A DNA stretch of 64,000 nucleotides from Nymphaea colorata. Lineage: Eukaryota; Streptophyta; Magnoliopsida; Nymphaeales; Nymphaeaceae. This document shows positions 25,516-37,879 of the stretch, in pieces. The stretch covers positions 8,075,682-8,139,681 of the forward strand of contig NC_045151.1 of the NCBI RefSeq assembly GCF_008831285.2. Reading direction: 5' to 3'. The position numbers and the translations under genes are program-made. The notes under the pieces were generated by a model. It was not told where the DNA came from. It worked only from the letters and a program-made list of their open reading frames with translations, and searched no databases. The first letter of the stretch is position 1; every line of letters begins with the position of its first letter.

Positions 25516-27776
25516 TTAGTCGTTGCACCACCACTCTGCACATCTAAGTGCATTGCTTGACTTATCTCACATGCTTCCCGAGCAATACCCAAGCTGGCAG
25601 CATCTCCTTTTACTGGCTTGGTCGGGCTAAACATAGTCGGTCTGCAACATTCTCCCACTGCCAAATCGTCACTGTCCTCAGTGACTTTGCCCCAGGCAAG
25701 AGAAATTATGCAGCCATCATTTTCTTTTCTTTTCAATTAAGCTCATATCTGTCTAATTGACGCACCCGCCACGTCGCGGCTACCTGCCTTATCGGGTGTT
25801 TTGCCTCTTGTCCATCCTTAGTTCTTCTCTCGTTTCTATCACTGTTTGCACTTTTCCTTAATAACGTCTAGAACGTATTCAACAACCACTAAGTGTCAAA
25901 TTTCCAAGATGTGTTGTCAGTCTGTGCTCTACATGCTCCCTTCCTTAAGTCATGTCAACACTAAGGGCCCTTGTCTTCCTAAACAATCCTTTTTCACGTT
26001 GGGCCTCTCACTCTATCTACCTCAGTGAGCAGCTCTCCTGGCTTTTCTGCTCCTGACACCCAGATACCATCTTCAGAACGTGTGATCTCCATCTGACCAA
26101 CATCAACACAGTCACTTGAACCAATGTTCGACGAACATGCCCAAACTATGGGGCACCAATAACAAGCCAACGTTTTTCAGAACCACTTATTGATTATATC
26201 AGTGCAACATTCTCATCTTTCAAGTTCTTTTCGAGAAATCGTTCTGCTTTGATACCACTTTGTCACGAGCCGACCTTTTCAAGCCTATTTGGCCCGTGCA
26301 GCGCTGAAGGTTTCTCAAGCCTTCGCCAGCCTGACTCATTTTCAATGTAGCATAAGATTTCATCAATCTTTTGGAACTGCATATTAGATGAAGAGTGTTA
26401 AGCACTAGGCACACCATCGCTCAGGGGCCGTTTGATGGCCGGAAATTTATTTCTGAAAAAAAATTTCCAAAAATAAATTTCTGGAATTGATGAAACGAAA
26501 ATTTTTTTCCGTTTTTCCAAAACCAGCTTTTGTTTGTTATGGAGGAATTATTTTTCTAGAAAAAAAATATCTTCGTTTGATGAAAATGGGGAGGAAGAAA
26601 GAGGAAGGAAGAAGGGAAGGAGGGAGGAGGAAGAAGGGAGGAGAGAGGAAGGAGGAAGAAGGGAAGAGAAGGGAGGAAGAAGAAGAAGGAGGAGGAGGAA
26701 GGAAGGGGTTTGGGAGGAAGAAGGCAAGCACGGCGGACAGGAGGATGAGGTACGCTCCCAGCCATCGTGCCCTAATTTCCTTTTCCATTCCCCCTTCTAT
26801 TCTTTTCCTTTCTCTCGCTGCTTCTTCCTTCCCCGCTCTCCTCCGTTGCCCTTTCCTCTCCCCTCTTTCTCCCTCCTCCTTTCTTCTCCCAGTGATTCTC
26901 TTGCTGGCCTTGAAAAGAGGGATCCCAGAGAAAAAGAGAGGAGAGAGAGCTTTCCCTTCCCTTCTTCTCTTCTTCTCTTCTTCTCCTTCCTTCCCTTCTT
27001 CTTCCTCCCTCCTTCCCTTCTTCCTCCTCCTTCCTTCCCTTCTTCCTCCTCCCTCCTTCCCTTCCTCCCTTCTCCTTCCCTTCTTCCCTTCTTCTTCCTC
27101 CCCGTCCATTCTTCCTCCTTCCTCCAACGGTCAAAAAAATATTTCTGGAAAAATTTGCCACCTCTCTGGCTGGAAAAAATTTTCCAAAAATATTTTTCCG
27201 TTTCCACCTCCAATGGAAAAAAAAAAATCTCTACGTTTGATGAAATAAGAAAATTTTCAAATATTTAAAATTTTTCTCCTTCGCTACAGGAGATCTCCAG
27301 GCCATCAAACTGGCCCTCAGGTTTATCCTATAGTAGACCATCGACAAGTCGTAGTCATGAGGCCATGTCAGAACATCGCCATTTCTCCAAGTGCCTATTT
27401 ACTTCCATACGAAATCTGGGTGAGGGTAGACTTCCTTTAGGAGGAAGTCCCCAGCTGAAGCCAGTTGCCGACTATATGTCATTAAGCAAAGGGACTGACC
27501 ATCGCTCTACTCGTACCCCCATGTGCATCTAAACGCTACGCGTGGGGAACCCTTCTGATTCCCTAATGACGGATTTTCACTTCCAAATGGACTGACGACC
27601 ATGATGCACTTATACGCTTCATCGTTGCACCACTGCACTGCACATCCATTTGCATTGCTTTCTACTTGACTTAGCGTCTGACTGGATCACACAAGGTTCC
27701 TGAGCAATGCCTAAACTGGCCAAGCAGCATCTTCTTCCACTGGCTTGGCTGAGCCAGACATAGTCGGTCTGCAACA
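25516..27776 (-). mobile_element. Non-autonomous gypsy-type retroelement, 5' LTR interrupted
   Basis: Minus-strand LTR starts TGTTGCAGACCGACTATG occur at 27776 and, nearly the same, at 25649. Just upstream of the second start lies a polypurine tract GGCAGTGGGAGAA (25662-25650). The other LTR ends in TGACA at 26261 and is followed by a primer-binding site TGGTATCAAAGC (26257-26246) for an initiator-Met tRNA. The internal region is only about 600 bp and encodes nothing recognisable. The 5' LTR spans 1.5 kb because an 893-bp Harbinger-like element is inserted in it; without that it is about 620 bp. The 3' LTR is truncated near 25516. Confidence 0.75.
26424..27316. mobile_element. PIF/Harbinger-like foldback element inside the gypsy LTR
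   Basis: An 893-bp unit with terminal inverted repeats GGGGCCGTTTGATGGCC and GGGCCAGTTTGATGGCC (the latter read from the right end), flanked by TCA on both sides. The left arm is a purine tract rich in GGAAGGAGGAAG (about 26590-26730) and the right arm its pyrimidine counterpart (about 26937-27120). The arms can pair with each other, and each strand can form triplex DNA. AT-rich subterminal segments also repeat TTTGATGAAA. No transposase; the long frames across the arms are low-complexity artefacts. Confidence 0.7.
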
Positions 27777-29958
27777 GTTGCATCCATTTTGTTTTCTTTT
27801 TTTTAACCATTCTCTCTCATTTTGAGCCCTTCTCCAATTGCTTTCCAACTATTTTTTATGTCTTTTTTAGTTCTTTAGCCCGTTTTACAACTCTTTACCT
27901 TGCAATAGTCTCCCTATGTAATTCAAACAGTTTAGGTTTCTGCCACTTAGATGACCTCATACACAATAATATATGATTCCACTAGCTGTGTGCTTACACT
28001 ATTTTACCATTTTGACCAACCTTTAAAAACCTTAGAAAGAAATCACTTAGGACAAAAAATCAGCCTCGATTAAGTTTGTTTTGAGTCCATCTTAGCTAGA
28101 GAGAGAGAGAGAGAGGGAGAGAGAGAGAGAGAGTAATTTCCTGCCTGCCTCGCTCACTTTAGTTCAACTCAGCTCAAATAAGCTTGATGGGGTTTATTTC
28201 CAAGGAAATGGTTCAATTCTACCCTTATCCTACACTAGGCTAAGATCAAGTTCATCATTCTATATTTAGCCTGGCCTTAGTTTGCCACGAGTTGTGGTCA
28301 CCCAATTCTAGTTAAAACTCAGTTTATCCATGTCATTCACTTGGCAAGGGCATTAACTCATTTTCAACTGAACTATGTGCAGCCAAAATTTAATCATATT
28401 CTTTTTCTACTCATTTAGCTTGACTGCAATTGAGTTCAATTGTTCTAAATATAGTAAAATTCATTTTTCTTCTACGACTTACCTTATCTATTTCATAGTG
28501 TTATTTCGAGCTCATTTTTGTTGGGACCTCATCAAAATTTCATCTTCCTTTACAAAAATTATTGTCTGTGCAAATCTCAATTGTTTGCTCCATGATTTAC
28601 CTAGTGAAATCCTGTTTTGAAATCCTCCAGAAGTCTATTTGTTTCGAAATTTTCTAGTTTTCCTAGTCACTCCATCATACACTTAAAAGGTTTTACCAAA
28701 CATATGGCCAACCCTTTTAGAAAGTTGTTTTTAAAAGCAAACATGGCTGGGTTTTTGAATGGGACTCAAACCAAACTCTACTGGGAAAATGATCATTTGG
28801 CATACTTATTCAAGGGTAGCTTGAACTTTTTATCAATGGCATTTTTATGATTTGATTCATAATATTTATTCTTCAAATGCCAAAGTTTTCACAAAGCTAG
28901 CATGGTTCTTTTTAATCATGTGGGAACTACTACCCAATTAATCTTAACAATGAACCTTGTTTGAAATCATTAAACCCAATTAGCGAACCCACCTAAGAGA
29001 TACCCCTTTATTTCAAGGTTTTCAAAGAAAGTTGAGGCCACTATGCCAATCCTCGTGAGCCTACAATCTGAATTCTTATAAGCATGAGCCTACTAACCAA
29101 TACGATTCAAGCCCACTACAACAAAGCTAGGTCTCAAGCTAGTACCACCATTGAACTAAACCTACCAACCCTAGAGATAGGTGGGTTGCACACACGGGAG
29201 GTGCCACAATTCCAAGCATTTCAAATTTGGATATAAGGTCCACATTTATATCTGATAGACTGTCCATGGCCCGATTTTCATAGTTTTAGACTTTGGCTTC
29301 TTGGCTTAAATCTGTTGTCCAGTGTACACTCATGATCTGCCTTTTATTTTGGATGCAGATCTCAATTCCATATCTCAGTTCTAAATCTCAAATGAATATC
29401 TCAATCCTATCCATGATTGAGTTTCTAGAGACATCTCTTGGGATGAATTCCTGATCTACAATCCTATCCAAGTCTAATATTTGGAACCCAAGTTTTTTGA
29501 AGATCCCACCTCATGCTTATCCAAAATTCACACCCCTTCCTAGAGGCTCCTATAAATAGCCATAGGTTGAGAGGGAGAAAGATTCATTCAAATCTTCAAA
29601 GGGAGAAGGATATGGAAGAAGAGTGCAAGGGAAAATAGGCAAGGAAATTAACTTCAAATCTCCCCCTTAGTCATCTCATTTCAGATTCTCTATCTCTCAA
29701 CTTCACTAGCTTAGTCTTTTTGGCGCCTAGCTAGCTTCCTTGGCTAGCTTCTTTGAAGCACATTAGTTTTTTTGGCTCACTTGCTCAACACCTTTTGCAA
29801 GTTTATCAAGTCTTCTTAGCTTGTTTCTTTTAGCCTCTTGTCCAGCCCCTTCTTAGGGGTAGAGTAAGCTTTATAGGCATTCTTTTGGAAGCAATGTCAT
29901 GTACAATTTTTTTTCTTTTTCTAATATTTCTTTTAGCTTAAGCTTGCATTGCATATAG
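27777..29958. other. Intergenic, probable decayed retrotransposon DNA
   Basis: No protein-like frame. A (GA)n tract lies at 28097-28133. A TATAAATAG at 29551-29559 stands in retrotransposon-LTR-like surroundings, just upstream of the TRIM at 29959, and may be an old LTR promoter, but no partner LTR was identified. Confidence 0.35.
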
Positions 29959-30415
29959 TATAACAACCCAACCCACTCCTGGGCTCGAGCCCCTGGTTCG
30001 GCGGATCCCAACCCGTCCCCTAGCAGTTTCGGCTCCAGCCTCAAAAAGGCTAGGAACTAGGATAATCATCTCATTAAAGCCTCCTTTTATAAGCTCTTGA
30101 AGATCTCTCACAATCTTCGATATGAGACTAAACTTCTGGGGTGTTACAATCTACCCCCTTTAAGGCACACGTGTCCAAGCGTGTGGGACCTCAGGTCCGA
30201 GTGTTGAACCGGCTCTGAATACCACTATAACAACCCGACCCACTCATGGGCTCGAGCCCCTGGTTCGGCGGATCCCAACCCGCCCCCCAGCAGTTTCGGC
30301 TCCAGCGTCAAAAAGGATAGGAACCAGGACAATCATCTCATTAAAGCCTCCCTTTATAAGCCCTTGAAGATCCCTCACAATCTTCGATACGGGACTAAAC
30401 TTCTGGGGTGTTACA
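29959..30415 (-). mobile_element. Complete miniature LTR element (TRIM), copy A
   Basis: A 457-bp element with LTRs of 190 bp each (30415-30226 as 5' LTR, 30148-29959 as 3' LTR) and only 77 bp between them. On the minus strand the LTR begins TGTAACACCCC and ends GGGTTGTTATA; the primer site is TGGTATTCAGAGC (initiator-Met tRNA site with one extra T) and the polypurine tract lies before the 3' LTR (CCTTAAAGGGGGTAGAT). The flanking TATAG on both sides is a perfect 5-bp target duplication. The two LTRs differ at roughly a dozen positions. It encodes nothing and would need enzymes from another LTR element. No 5S rRNA-like sequence, so not Cassandra. Confidence 0.92.
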
Positions 30416-30975
30416 TATAGTTTGTTTTATTTATTAGTTTGTTAATGTATATGCACTCACATGTTTCTCTATTTTCCACTTGTACATGGCAAGAATGCAA
30501 ACATACATTCACCTTCTTTCAGGGATTAAGGGAATTAGATCATAATTGTGGTATTAACCATACTCAAGGTGTAAATAAGACCTAGAATTCCTTAGTGAAT
30601 AATCTTTTGTATTTTCCAATCTTTATAATTATTTGAAAGTTTCTTTCTTTCAATCTTGATTTTTAAGCCTTTTATTTTAAATAATACATCATGAAGATTA
30701 GGCTACATCATGGAGACCTAATAATAAAAGAATTGTGATCAAACATGTTTTAATCTTGAAAGTCTAAATAGGATTTTCTTCAAATGCATTTTTCAAAAGT
30801 TAATCCACATGCATCATTATTCCAAAACTATTTCTCCAACACTGTGTCATGAGTGCATCATATGTTGAATATTTTGACACTTATGCAAAAGAAAAGAGAG
30901 ACAATCATTCAATCATTGATTTAGATTCCCTTTGATAAAGGCACAGGGAACGTCCGAATCTTACCAATAGGTGGG
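30416..30975. other. Spacer between the two TRIM elements
   Basis: AT-rich, no gene seen. It may belong to one older repeat into which both TRIMs inserted. Confidence 0.4.
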
Positions 30976-30980
30976 GCCCA

Positions 30981-31494
30981 TGTAACACCCCAAAAGTTTA
31001 GTCCTGTATCGAAGATTGTGAAGGATCTTCAAGGGCTTATAATGGGAGGCTATTAATGAGATGATTGTCTTGGTTTCTAGCCTTTTTAGGATTAGAACCA
31101 AAACTGCTAGGGGGCAGGTTGGGATCCGTCGAACCAGGGGCCCGAGCCCGGGAGTGGGTCGGGTTGTTACAGTGGTATCAGAGCTGGTTCAACACTCGGG
31201 CCTGAGGTCCCACACGCGCGGACACGTGTGCCTTAAGGGGGGTGGATTGTAACACCCCAGAAGTTTAGTCTCGTATCGAAGATTGTGAATGATCTTCAAG
31301 GGCTTATAATGGGAGGCTATTAATGAGATGATTGTCCTGGTTCTTAGCCTTTTTAGGATTAAAATCAAAACTGCTAGGGGGCGGGTTGGGATCCGTCGAA
31401 CCAGGGGCCCGAGCCCGGGAGTGGGTCGGGTTGTTACAGAAAAAGAGAATCATGGACCAGGGGCCCGAGCCCAGGAGTGGGTCGGGTTGTTATA
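30981..31494 (+). mobile_element. TRIM copy B with an extra LTR tail
   Basis: Same family as copy A in the opposite orientation. LTR1 30981-31171 and LTR2 31248-31438 (191 bp each, differing at about nine positions) flank 76 bp holding the primer site TGGTATCAGAGCTGG (31173-31187) and a polypurine tract CTTAAGGGGGGTGGAT. After LTR2 come 16 unrelated bases and then a third, partial LTR end (about 31455-31494). The target duplication GCCCA (30976-30980 and 31495-31499) flanks the whole unit, tail included, so the tail belongs to the inserted structure. Confidence 0.9.
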
Positions 31495-31499
31495 GCCCA

Positions 31500-34400
31500 T
31501 CTCTCAAGTTTTTTGCAATTTAAGACATGAAGGTAAGCTTTACGATGCAACACCACTGGGAGTTAAGGCTCCCATCCTTATTATTAAAGAATTGAAAAAT
31601 CAACAAAATAAATCTGCACAAAAAAAAGGATCTATATGCTAAATATAACAAATTTTGCATATAAACAAAGTAATAACTATGTTAGGACCTATCTTCATAT
31701 GATTGAGTCATTGCCCTTTATTGCTTGAATTGCTAAATATTATTTTCAGTGTCAACCTGATGCTTGCAAACTTAGAGTCTTAACTTTGAACTTAGCTGGT
31801 ATTTGATTGTATATAAACTTAAGCATTGTTCACTTTCATGTTTAATTTCTTAGGAACTTAAACCAATGTAGAAGGATTATTGATGTTGACTCAAGTCTAG
31901 TTCAAACATGTCCTCACCAATTCAAAAGTTATATGGAAATAATGTATGCAATTGCAGTTTTCTTTTGTTATTTAAACCCATATGAGGCCCCACTTTATTA
32001 GAGTTGACTGTTTTGCATGTACTCATGCTTTCTAAAAACCTCTTTTACCTATTTGTCTTGGTTTTCACATTGCTAGGCTTATCTATGAACCATAGTTCAA
32101 GAGCAAACCCCATGGCTCCACCATTTTTTTTGGCCAAATAAACTCCATTTGCTAGTGTCATGGGCTATAATATAGGTATATCAGCAAACACTTAAGGAAA
32201 GTGGAGACCCCAAACCTTGGCCATCTAGAGGAGCATAAGTTTCATATTTTGTACACCAGTTTAGATATACGAACACAACTTAATATTGAACCACCAAAAT
32301 GATATACCCTAAGTCATATTGGGAGCCTACATCTTCCCAAAACCATGCATACTAAAGTTCGTCTACAGGTATTATTAAAGCCAAATTTTCAAAACCCTAG
32401 ACATATTGGAAACTACAAACAAAGTCTTTTAATCCAAAATTTTCTAGACCTCCTTATCTTTTGTTCTATCCATCACACCTTCAATCACCACCTTCATTTG
32501 GTCTCTTGATTTTGTCAAACCCCTCATTCGGTTAACCCAACACATCTACTCTTATGTGATCTACATATTTTCTAGATCTAGTGACCAGCCCATCTATTTG
32601 TCTTGGACTTCTACTCATTTTGTTTGTCTACCCTTTTAGTAAAGATGGAAACTTTAAACAAGATATTATTTTTCCTCGAAATCATGTTGTCTATGGGATC
32701 TATCCAGGTGACCTAGAGAACAAGATAATTACAACATGACCCCTGGTCCTAAGATAGTATTCAAATTGGTACGTTGACTTCACCTATATGTTCCTAGACT
32801 ACCTAGAGGAGTGTCCTCTTGAGCTAACAACAACATAGAGGATGTAGATAGTGAAGGAGAATATAATCCATGCTTAATCCCCTCACGTACCTACTCCTTC
32901 TAGTTTTTTTGGGAAAAATAACCCTACTATTGGATGGATTTTTGATATGTCATGAGACTTTCATAGCTAACTATGCTTTGTCAGTGAATCCTTTTTCGTC
33001 AATTCAAGTGAATGTAACTTGAATGCGGTGTTAGTTTGTCTTGCAAGAGTCAAGGTATCATTCATAACAGATGAATTGTTGGTTCAATACATTGATTTGA
33101 TGGAATTTTACCTTCAATATAGTTCATTGGTCAATACATCTACTCTATTTGGGATAGCATGCAAAAGGATCAAGCAGGTTGCACTCCTATGTATAGTAGG
33201 GCTTATATTTATCATAGGTGTCCTATGTATAGTAGGGCTTATATTTATCATAGATCAACAAGATTATTTGTATGTTAGGATGTTCCAACTCTTCAGAAGG
33301 TAGGACACTTTTTTTTTATTAAGTGCATTTATGTTGCCATGGCTGTCCTAGCATTTCTTTACAGAGAGTTGACTAGGTTCTCAATAAGAGAGTATGATCT
33401 AGAAGAAAGAAGTATGTATACATGGTAGTCCAAGTCCTTATTCACTTTTATCATTGGTTGCCATAAACAAGCTCAAGATCTCAGTGCTTTGGGATATACA
33501 ATGTAACATGTTCTAATTGGCCACCCTTTTTTTTCTTCATTTGTTCGTAGGGGCTGTAATATGTCAGGAGTACTCTAAGTGGTGTGAAATGGTTATTGCA
33601 CTATGTTTGGATCTTTAAAACATTGTGTTGCAACCATCTTCATCAATTAATATCAATTACTTTTTTGGACAGTAATTTCAAAATGAGACTTAATTTTTAA
33701 TGACATCTCATCCATTCTATCTTCGTTTGGTGACCTCACTTTGGTAGTGAGACTTACTATTATTGTTAGATCCTTAAAAGTTGGCAATACAATTGCAACT
33801 ATGTGGCAACCCAATCCCTAGTACTCAGACATCTATTTTTGCCAACAATTCATGATCATTTGTCTCCAGCAATCATTTGTCATTTTTAACCTTCTCAGCT
33901 TTAATTTACTTGTCTCTAGGTAACACTTCATGTCTCTTAAGATGACGACAGCTAGGTCTAGATGTGGCTCTAGCTCAGCTCACTTTGACAAGGGAAAGAA
34001 GCCTTAAGAGGTGTGCCAATGAGAGTCCAAATAAGCAACCAAGGTATGAGCGACATAGATTTAGCAATCTATGTTTTGTTTTAGAAGATGATGATTGAAT
34101 TTATGGGTGAAAGTGTCAATCCTGGGTCCATTCACTGAAGAAATACAAAGGAATGTTACAAAAAAAAAGTTAAAAAGAAAAAGGGAGTACAAAAGAAAGA
34201 ATTAGATGACAATTATAGCTTTGAATTAGTGGAATAGAGTCTTATGAAGCACAAAAGAAGCAAAACCAATCCTCCAAGAGTAGATCCACTATCTTCATTG
34301 ACAAAGAAGACTCTAGGCCTAATTAGCTGCCCAAAAGCCAAAAGTGGACATTGTTTAGGCTAAGCTGGAAAAATTGGAAAGAATGATAGGAACCTCCAAA

Positions 34401-35280
34401 ATAAAAGTGTAAAGAAGAAGGTGTATACTAATGAAGATGCCTATGATGGCTGAGAAGGTGATGAAAATACGGAAGATCTCTACAAAAATTTTTGTAAAGT
34501 TTGATAATAAAGGAAACCAAAAGCTCAATTCACAATGTTCTTTTTGGGATGCCAATGGTTCCACAAGAACAATTGTGCATTATTCCACTATATTCATAGT
34601 TTGGATGGGGCTGTGTCTTGTTGTTACTCTAAAAGTATTGACCTCATTGAGTTGAAATAATTTGGCAAGATGTTTAAGATTCCTTCATAATACTAAGGTG
34701 GCACCAACTCCTAGTTGTCTTTAGCGTCTCCACCAAAGGCAAGAAGACCCTATATTTCATTCAGAGGATGGAGATCAACATGCAACAAGATAAAGACTCT
34801 TATTATAGACGACCATCTTTCTCTATGAAATTTAATAATTTTAATCATCGACCAAAGAGTCTCATATCATCTCCTTGGCACAATTCAAATCCTTTATTAA
34901 ACTCACTAAGAGTGCAAAGGGTTATGACCAGAACTAAGAATATAGTATAGAACGACATAATCTGGATGAAAAATCAAGACGAACCAAAACAAGGATGTAC
35001 AATTACACCATAAAACAAGGATGTACAATTACACCATCTTATCAATCGACACTAGTTTGAGGCAAAACAATGGTGCTAAAAGCAACAAAGACAATAGTAG
35101 AGGAGGCAATAAACAACATGACGACAAGAAGAAAGATTCAGCCCAGCTTTCCTTAGAAACATAAACAGGAAGGCAAGGACAATCATCTAGGGTGGTGGGG
35201 TGGAACTTTGATCCATAATTTATGCTATTGGAATAAAATTTGGAAAAGATAGGAGTATATGCTCTCCATGGAATTGACAA
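31500..35280. other. Intergenic, decayed repeat DNA without a clear gene
   Basis: Only short frames. A 36-bp tandem duplication lies at 33185-33256 and a 26-bp one at 34986-35037. The region leads into a gypsy gag-like fragment and probably belongs to the same degraded element. Confidence 0.35.
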
Positions 35281-35583
35281 AGTTGCCTAAGGGCTTCGAC
35301 TCTTAATTTAGGAGACAAGGGAAATATGTAGGATCAATTCCACAAATTTCATTCAGTTTTGAAGCATAATACTCAACATTGTTTCATGTTGAAGAACATT
35401 GATAAAGATGACATCAATAAAGACTCATTGATCAAGAACAACGAGCACCAAGATATCTTATTCAATCTCTTCCCCGACCACAAGAAGGAAAACAACATGA
35501 GGTCATTTAGGGAGGTGTCAATGTTCCTTTCTCGAGTCTTTCTAGTATTTGTTATTCCAATTATGTTTTTTCTTTTCTCTTGA
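35281..35583 (+). pseudogene. Possible Ty3-gypsy gag remnant
   Basis: The plus-strand frame contains KFHSVLKHNTQHCFMLKNI, resembling the FH...GHxTxxCxxLK pattern near the end of plant gypsy Gag proteins. No protease, RT or integrase follows in a readable frame and the frame ends at 35583. Assigned only by this motif. Confidence 0.35.
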
Positions 35584-37800
35584 ATGATGGGGTCCTAGTA
35601 AGATTCAAATTTCATTAAAAGTCCTTTAGCTATAGACAAACCTTCACTTATCTTTCATTTTGGGTGGAACTTAATCCTCATAATCATTATTATTTAGTAA
35701 CTAAATCCATCGGTATCTTGATGAAAGTTGCCATGTTGGGGCATTCTTTCTATATTTCCTCTGTTTTTATATTGGGACATCTTGTAAGATCTTCACCAAA
35801 TCCTTTTCCTCTCCATTCATGATAAAGGGCCAATATGAGTTTTCCAATACAAGATTTTTGAAATGAATTTTTTTTAAAAAACAATTTGAAAGGCCACCCA
35901 TGAGTTGGTATTTTTCAAAACCATTTCCAAATCAAGCCTCTTTACCAAGCATTTTTTAAATCATTTTTCAAATTGAATTTCTTGGTTGCCATTCTCCAAT
36001 CCTTTCACAAACTCAATCTCTAGGCTAGTGCTTTTGAAATCAATTTTCAAATCCAATATTTGAGTGGGATTTGTCAAAATATACTTCAAATAAGCCCCTT
36101 GTGATGGAAATCTTTCAAAAATTAATCTCAAGTCCACTTTTTGTGCTTGAATTTTTTTACAGAAAGTTTCAATTCCAGCCCTTATATTAGAAATCTTCAA
36201 ATGAAGTTTTGAATCTAGTCTTGTGCTGGAAAATATTTCAAAACAATTTCAAATCCAACCTTTTGTTTAGGGACTGTTACAGGGTTTTGTGAGTCATCCT
36301 TGCGTGAGCCATAGGGCACCCGAGAGATAGATTGAGAGGGTTTGGCCAAAGGTGGAATTGGCAAGGTTTCTCCGGGATTGGGATTGTCTAGCCAGAGGAT
36401 GTGAATGCTTTGGTTAGGCTAGCAGTTATATCTAGCACTGGTGAGTGAACCAAGGATAGATCTGGCCTTTGGTTGGGCTAAAGTGCCGAATATGAAGGAT
36501 GCTTGCAATTGGGTAGGGCACAAATCAAATTGAATGAGCAAGGAATCAAGCAAGAGAAGCGGACATGAGATATTACTGTGCACTAGGATGGATCACGGCT
36601 CTTGACTCCTCTGTTGCACTCAGGACTTGTCCTCTAGATCACCAAGCTGATCTAGGTCTCGTTTGGATCAGATCTAACAGTTGAAGGGCCAAGGGTGTAG
36701 ATCATGTGCGTTTGCAGGAGAGCTATGCTTCTAAGGAGTAGTTGCCAAGGATGGTATGTGGGATCTCCTCCTATGCGGGAGAGATACACAACTAGGGCGT
36801 AGTTGTTGCACAGGTACCTCCCAACAAGGCCAAGGACAGCCAAAACACTCTGTTGGGATTGACGGAGATAGATGAAGGAATGAGTACTCGGATTGGAGGG
36901 AGATTGCTGGCGGTGGTTGGTCTTTCATGGTGTCCAAGAGCAAGTTCTCCAACAATCCAAGGGTCATTCCACACCTTGAAGATGGTCTTCACATAAGCAA
37001 AGATCGAAGAAGTCAAGGACAAGAAGCATATGCAATTGCATAAAGAAAAATACCTCCATTCTATTCTATTGATTCAAATCAGAGAGAGAATGTCCAATGC
37101 TTGAATGAATACAATGCAAAAAGGATTGCTTTTTAAGCAAATGGAGATTGTGCTTTCTACAAGAGTGGAAACATTTTGAAAACCCTAGCCCTAATGGCTA
37201 CTTTAGGGCTGGGTGGCTAGAAACCTGTCGGTTTCCTTGTTGGGACCGGTGGCATTTTCTTTGCAGGTTAGAGAGGATGATGCCTAGGGTGGAGGTGGCA
37301 CTCGGGATCCTTCCATGTGGCGTCCGGGTGGCAAATAAGTGGCAGGTGGAGCCGAGGTGGTGCACTAGCATATGGAAAGAACATGTGGGCGGCACATGGA
37401 ATCCTGGAGCTGATGCGGGGATACTGCTTGCATTAAGTTTCATGGTTAATAGGGTTCTGCTTTTACCTTGTTTTGCTTGCATTAAGTTTCATGGTTAATA
37501 GGGTTCGTCTTGATTCTGCTTTTGGTTTTTTATGATACTATGAGGAAAAAGTTTTTGTCTTGACTCACTGTTTTCAAGAGACCTTTCTTTTCTGCTATAT
37601 GGAGGTTGTTGATCCTTCCAATTGTTAGAAAAAAAAACCTGCATGACAATTTTAATGCTAATTTTATGAAAATTTTGTGGAATTACTTTGTACTAATTTC
37701 TCAATATCTTTATTTTTTGGACCAATCTGATCTGTTCGTTTTATCAAACTTACATTGCAGCAAGTGCATGGGATATGCAATTCTTTTTAGTGGTCTGAAG
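35584..37800. other. Intergenic, LTR-like and repeat-derived
   Basis: No gene. 36250-37130 is richer in GC and resembles plant LTR DNA in composition, but no partner repeat was found. A block of about 30 bp (GCTTGCATTAAGTTTCATGG and following) is repeated with a 49-bp offset at 37425 and 37474. Confidence 0.35.
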
Positions 37801-37879
37801 TGGCATTATGGTGTAAAGTTTACCTTATGACAAATAGATACAATTGAAAATATTGCATAAAAATCACACTTACCACTTG

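Noticed and set aside
26487-27268. Long plus-strand frames (244 and 253 codons) and overlapping minus-strand frames
   Set aside because: They are open only because the DNA is a GGA/AGG-type purine tract followed by its pyrimidine counterpart; all frames are low complexity and lie inside a foldback DNA element.
29959-31494. Cassandra-type TRIM (LTRs with 5S rRNA sequence)
   Set aside because: The LTRs contain no 5S rRNA A-box, C-box or other 5S-like segment, so the elements are TRIMs of another family.
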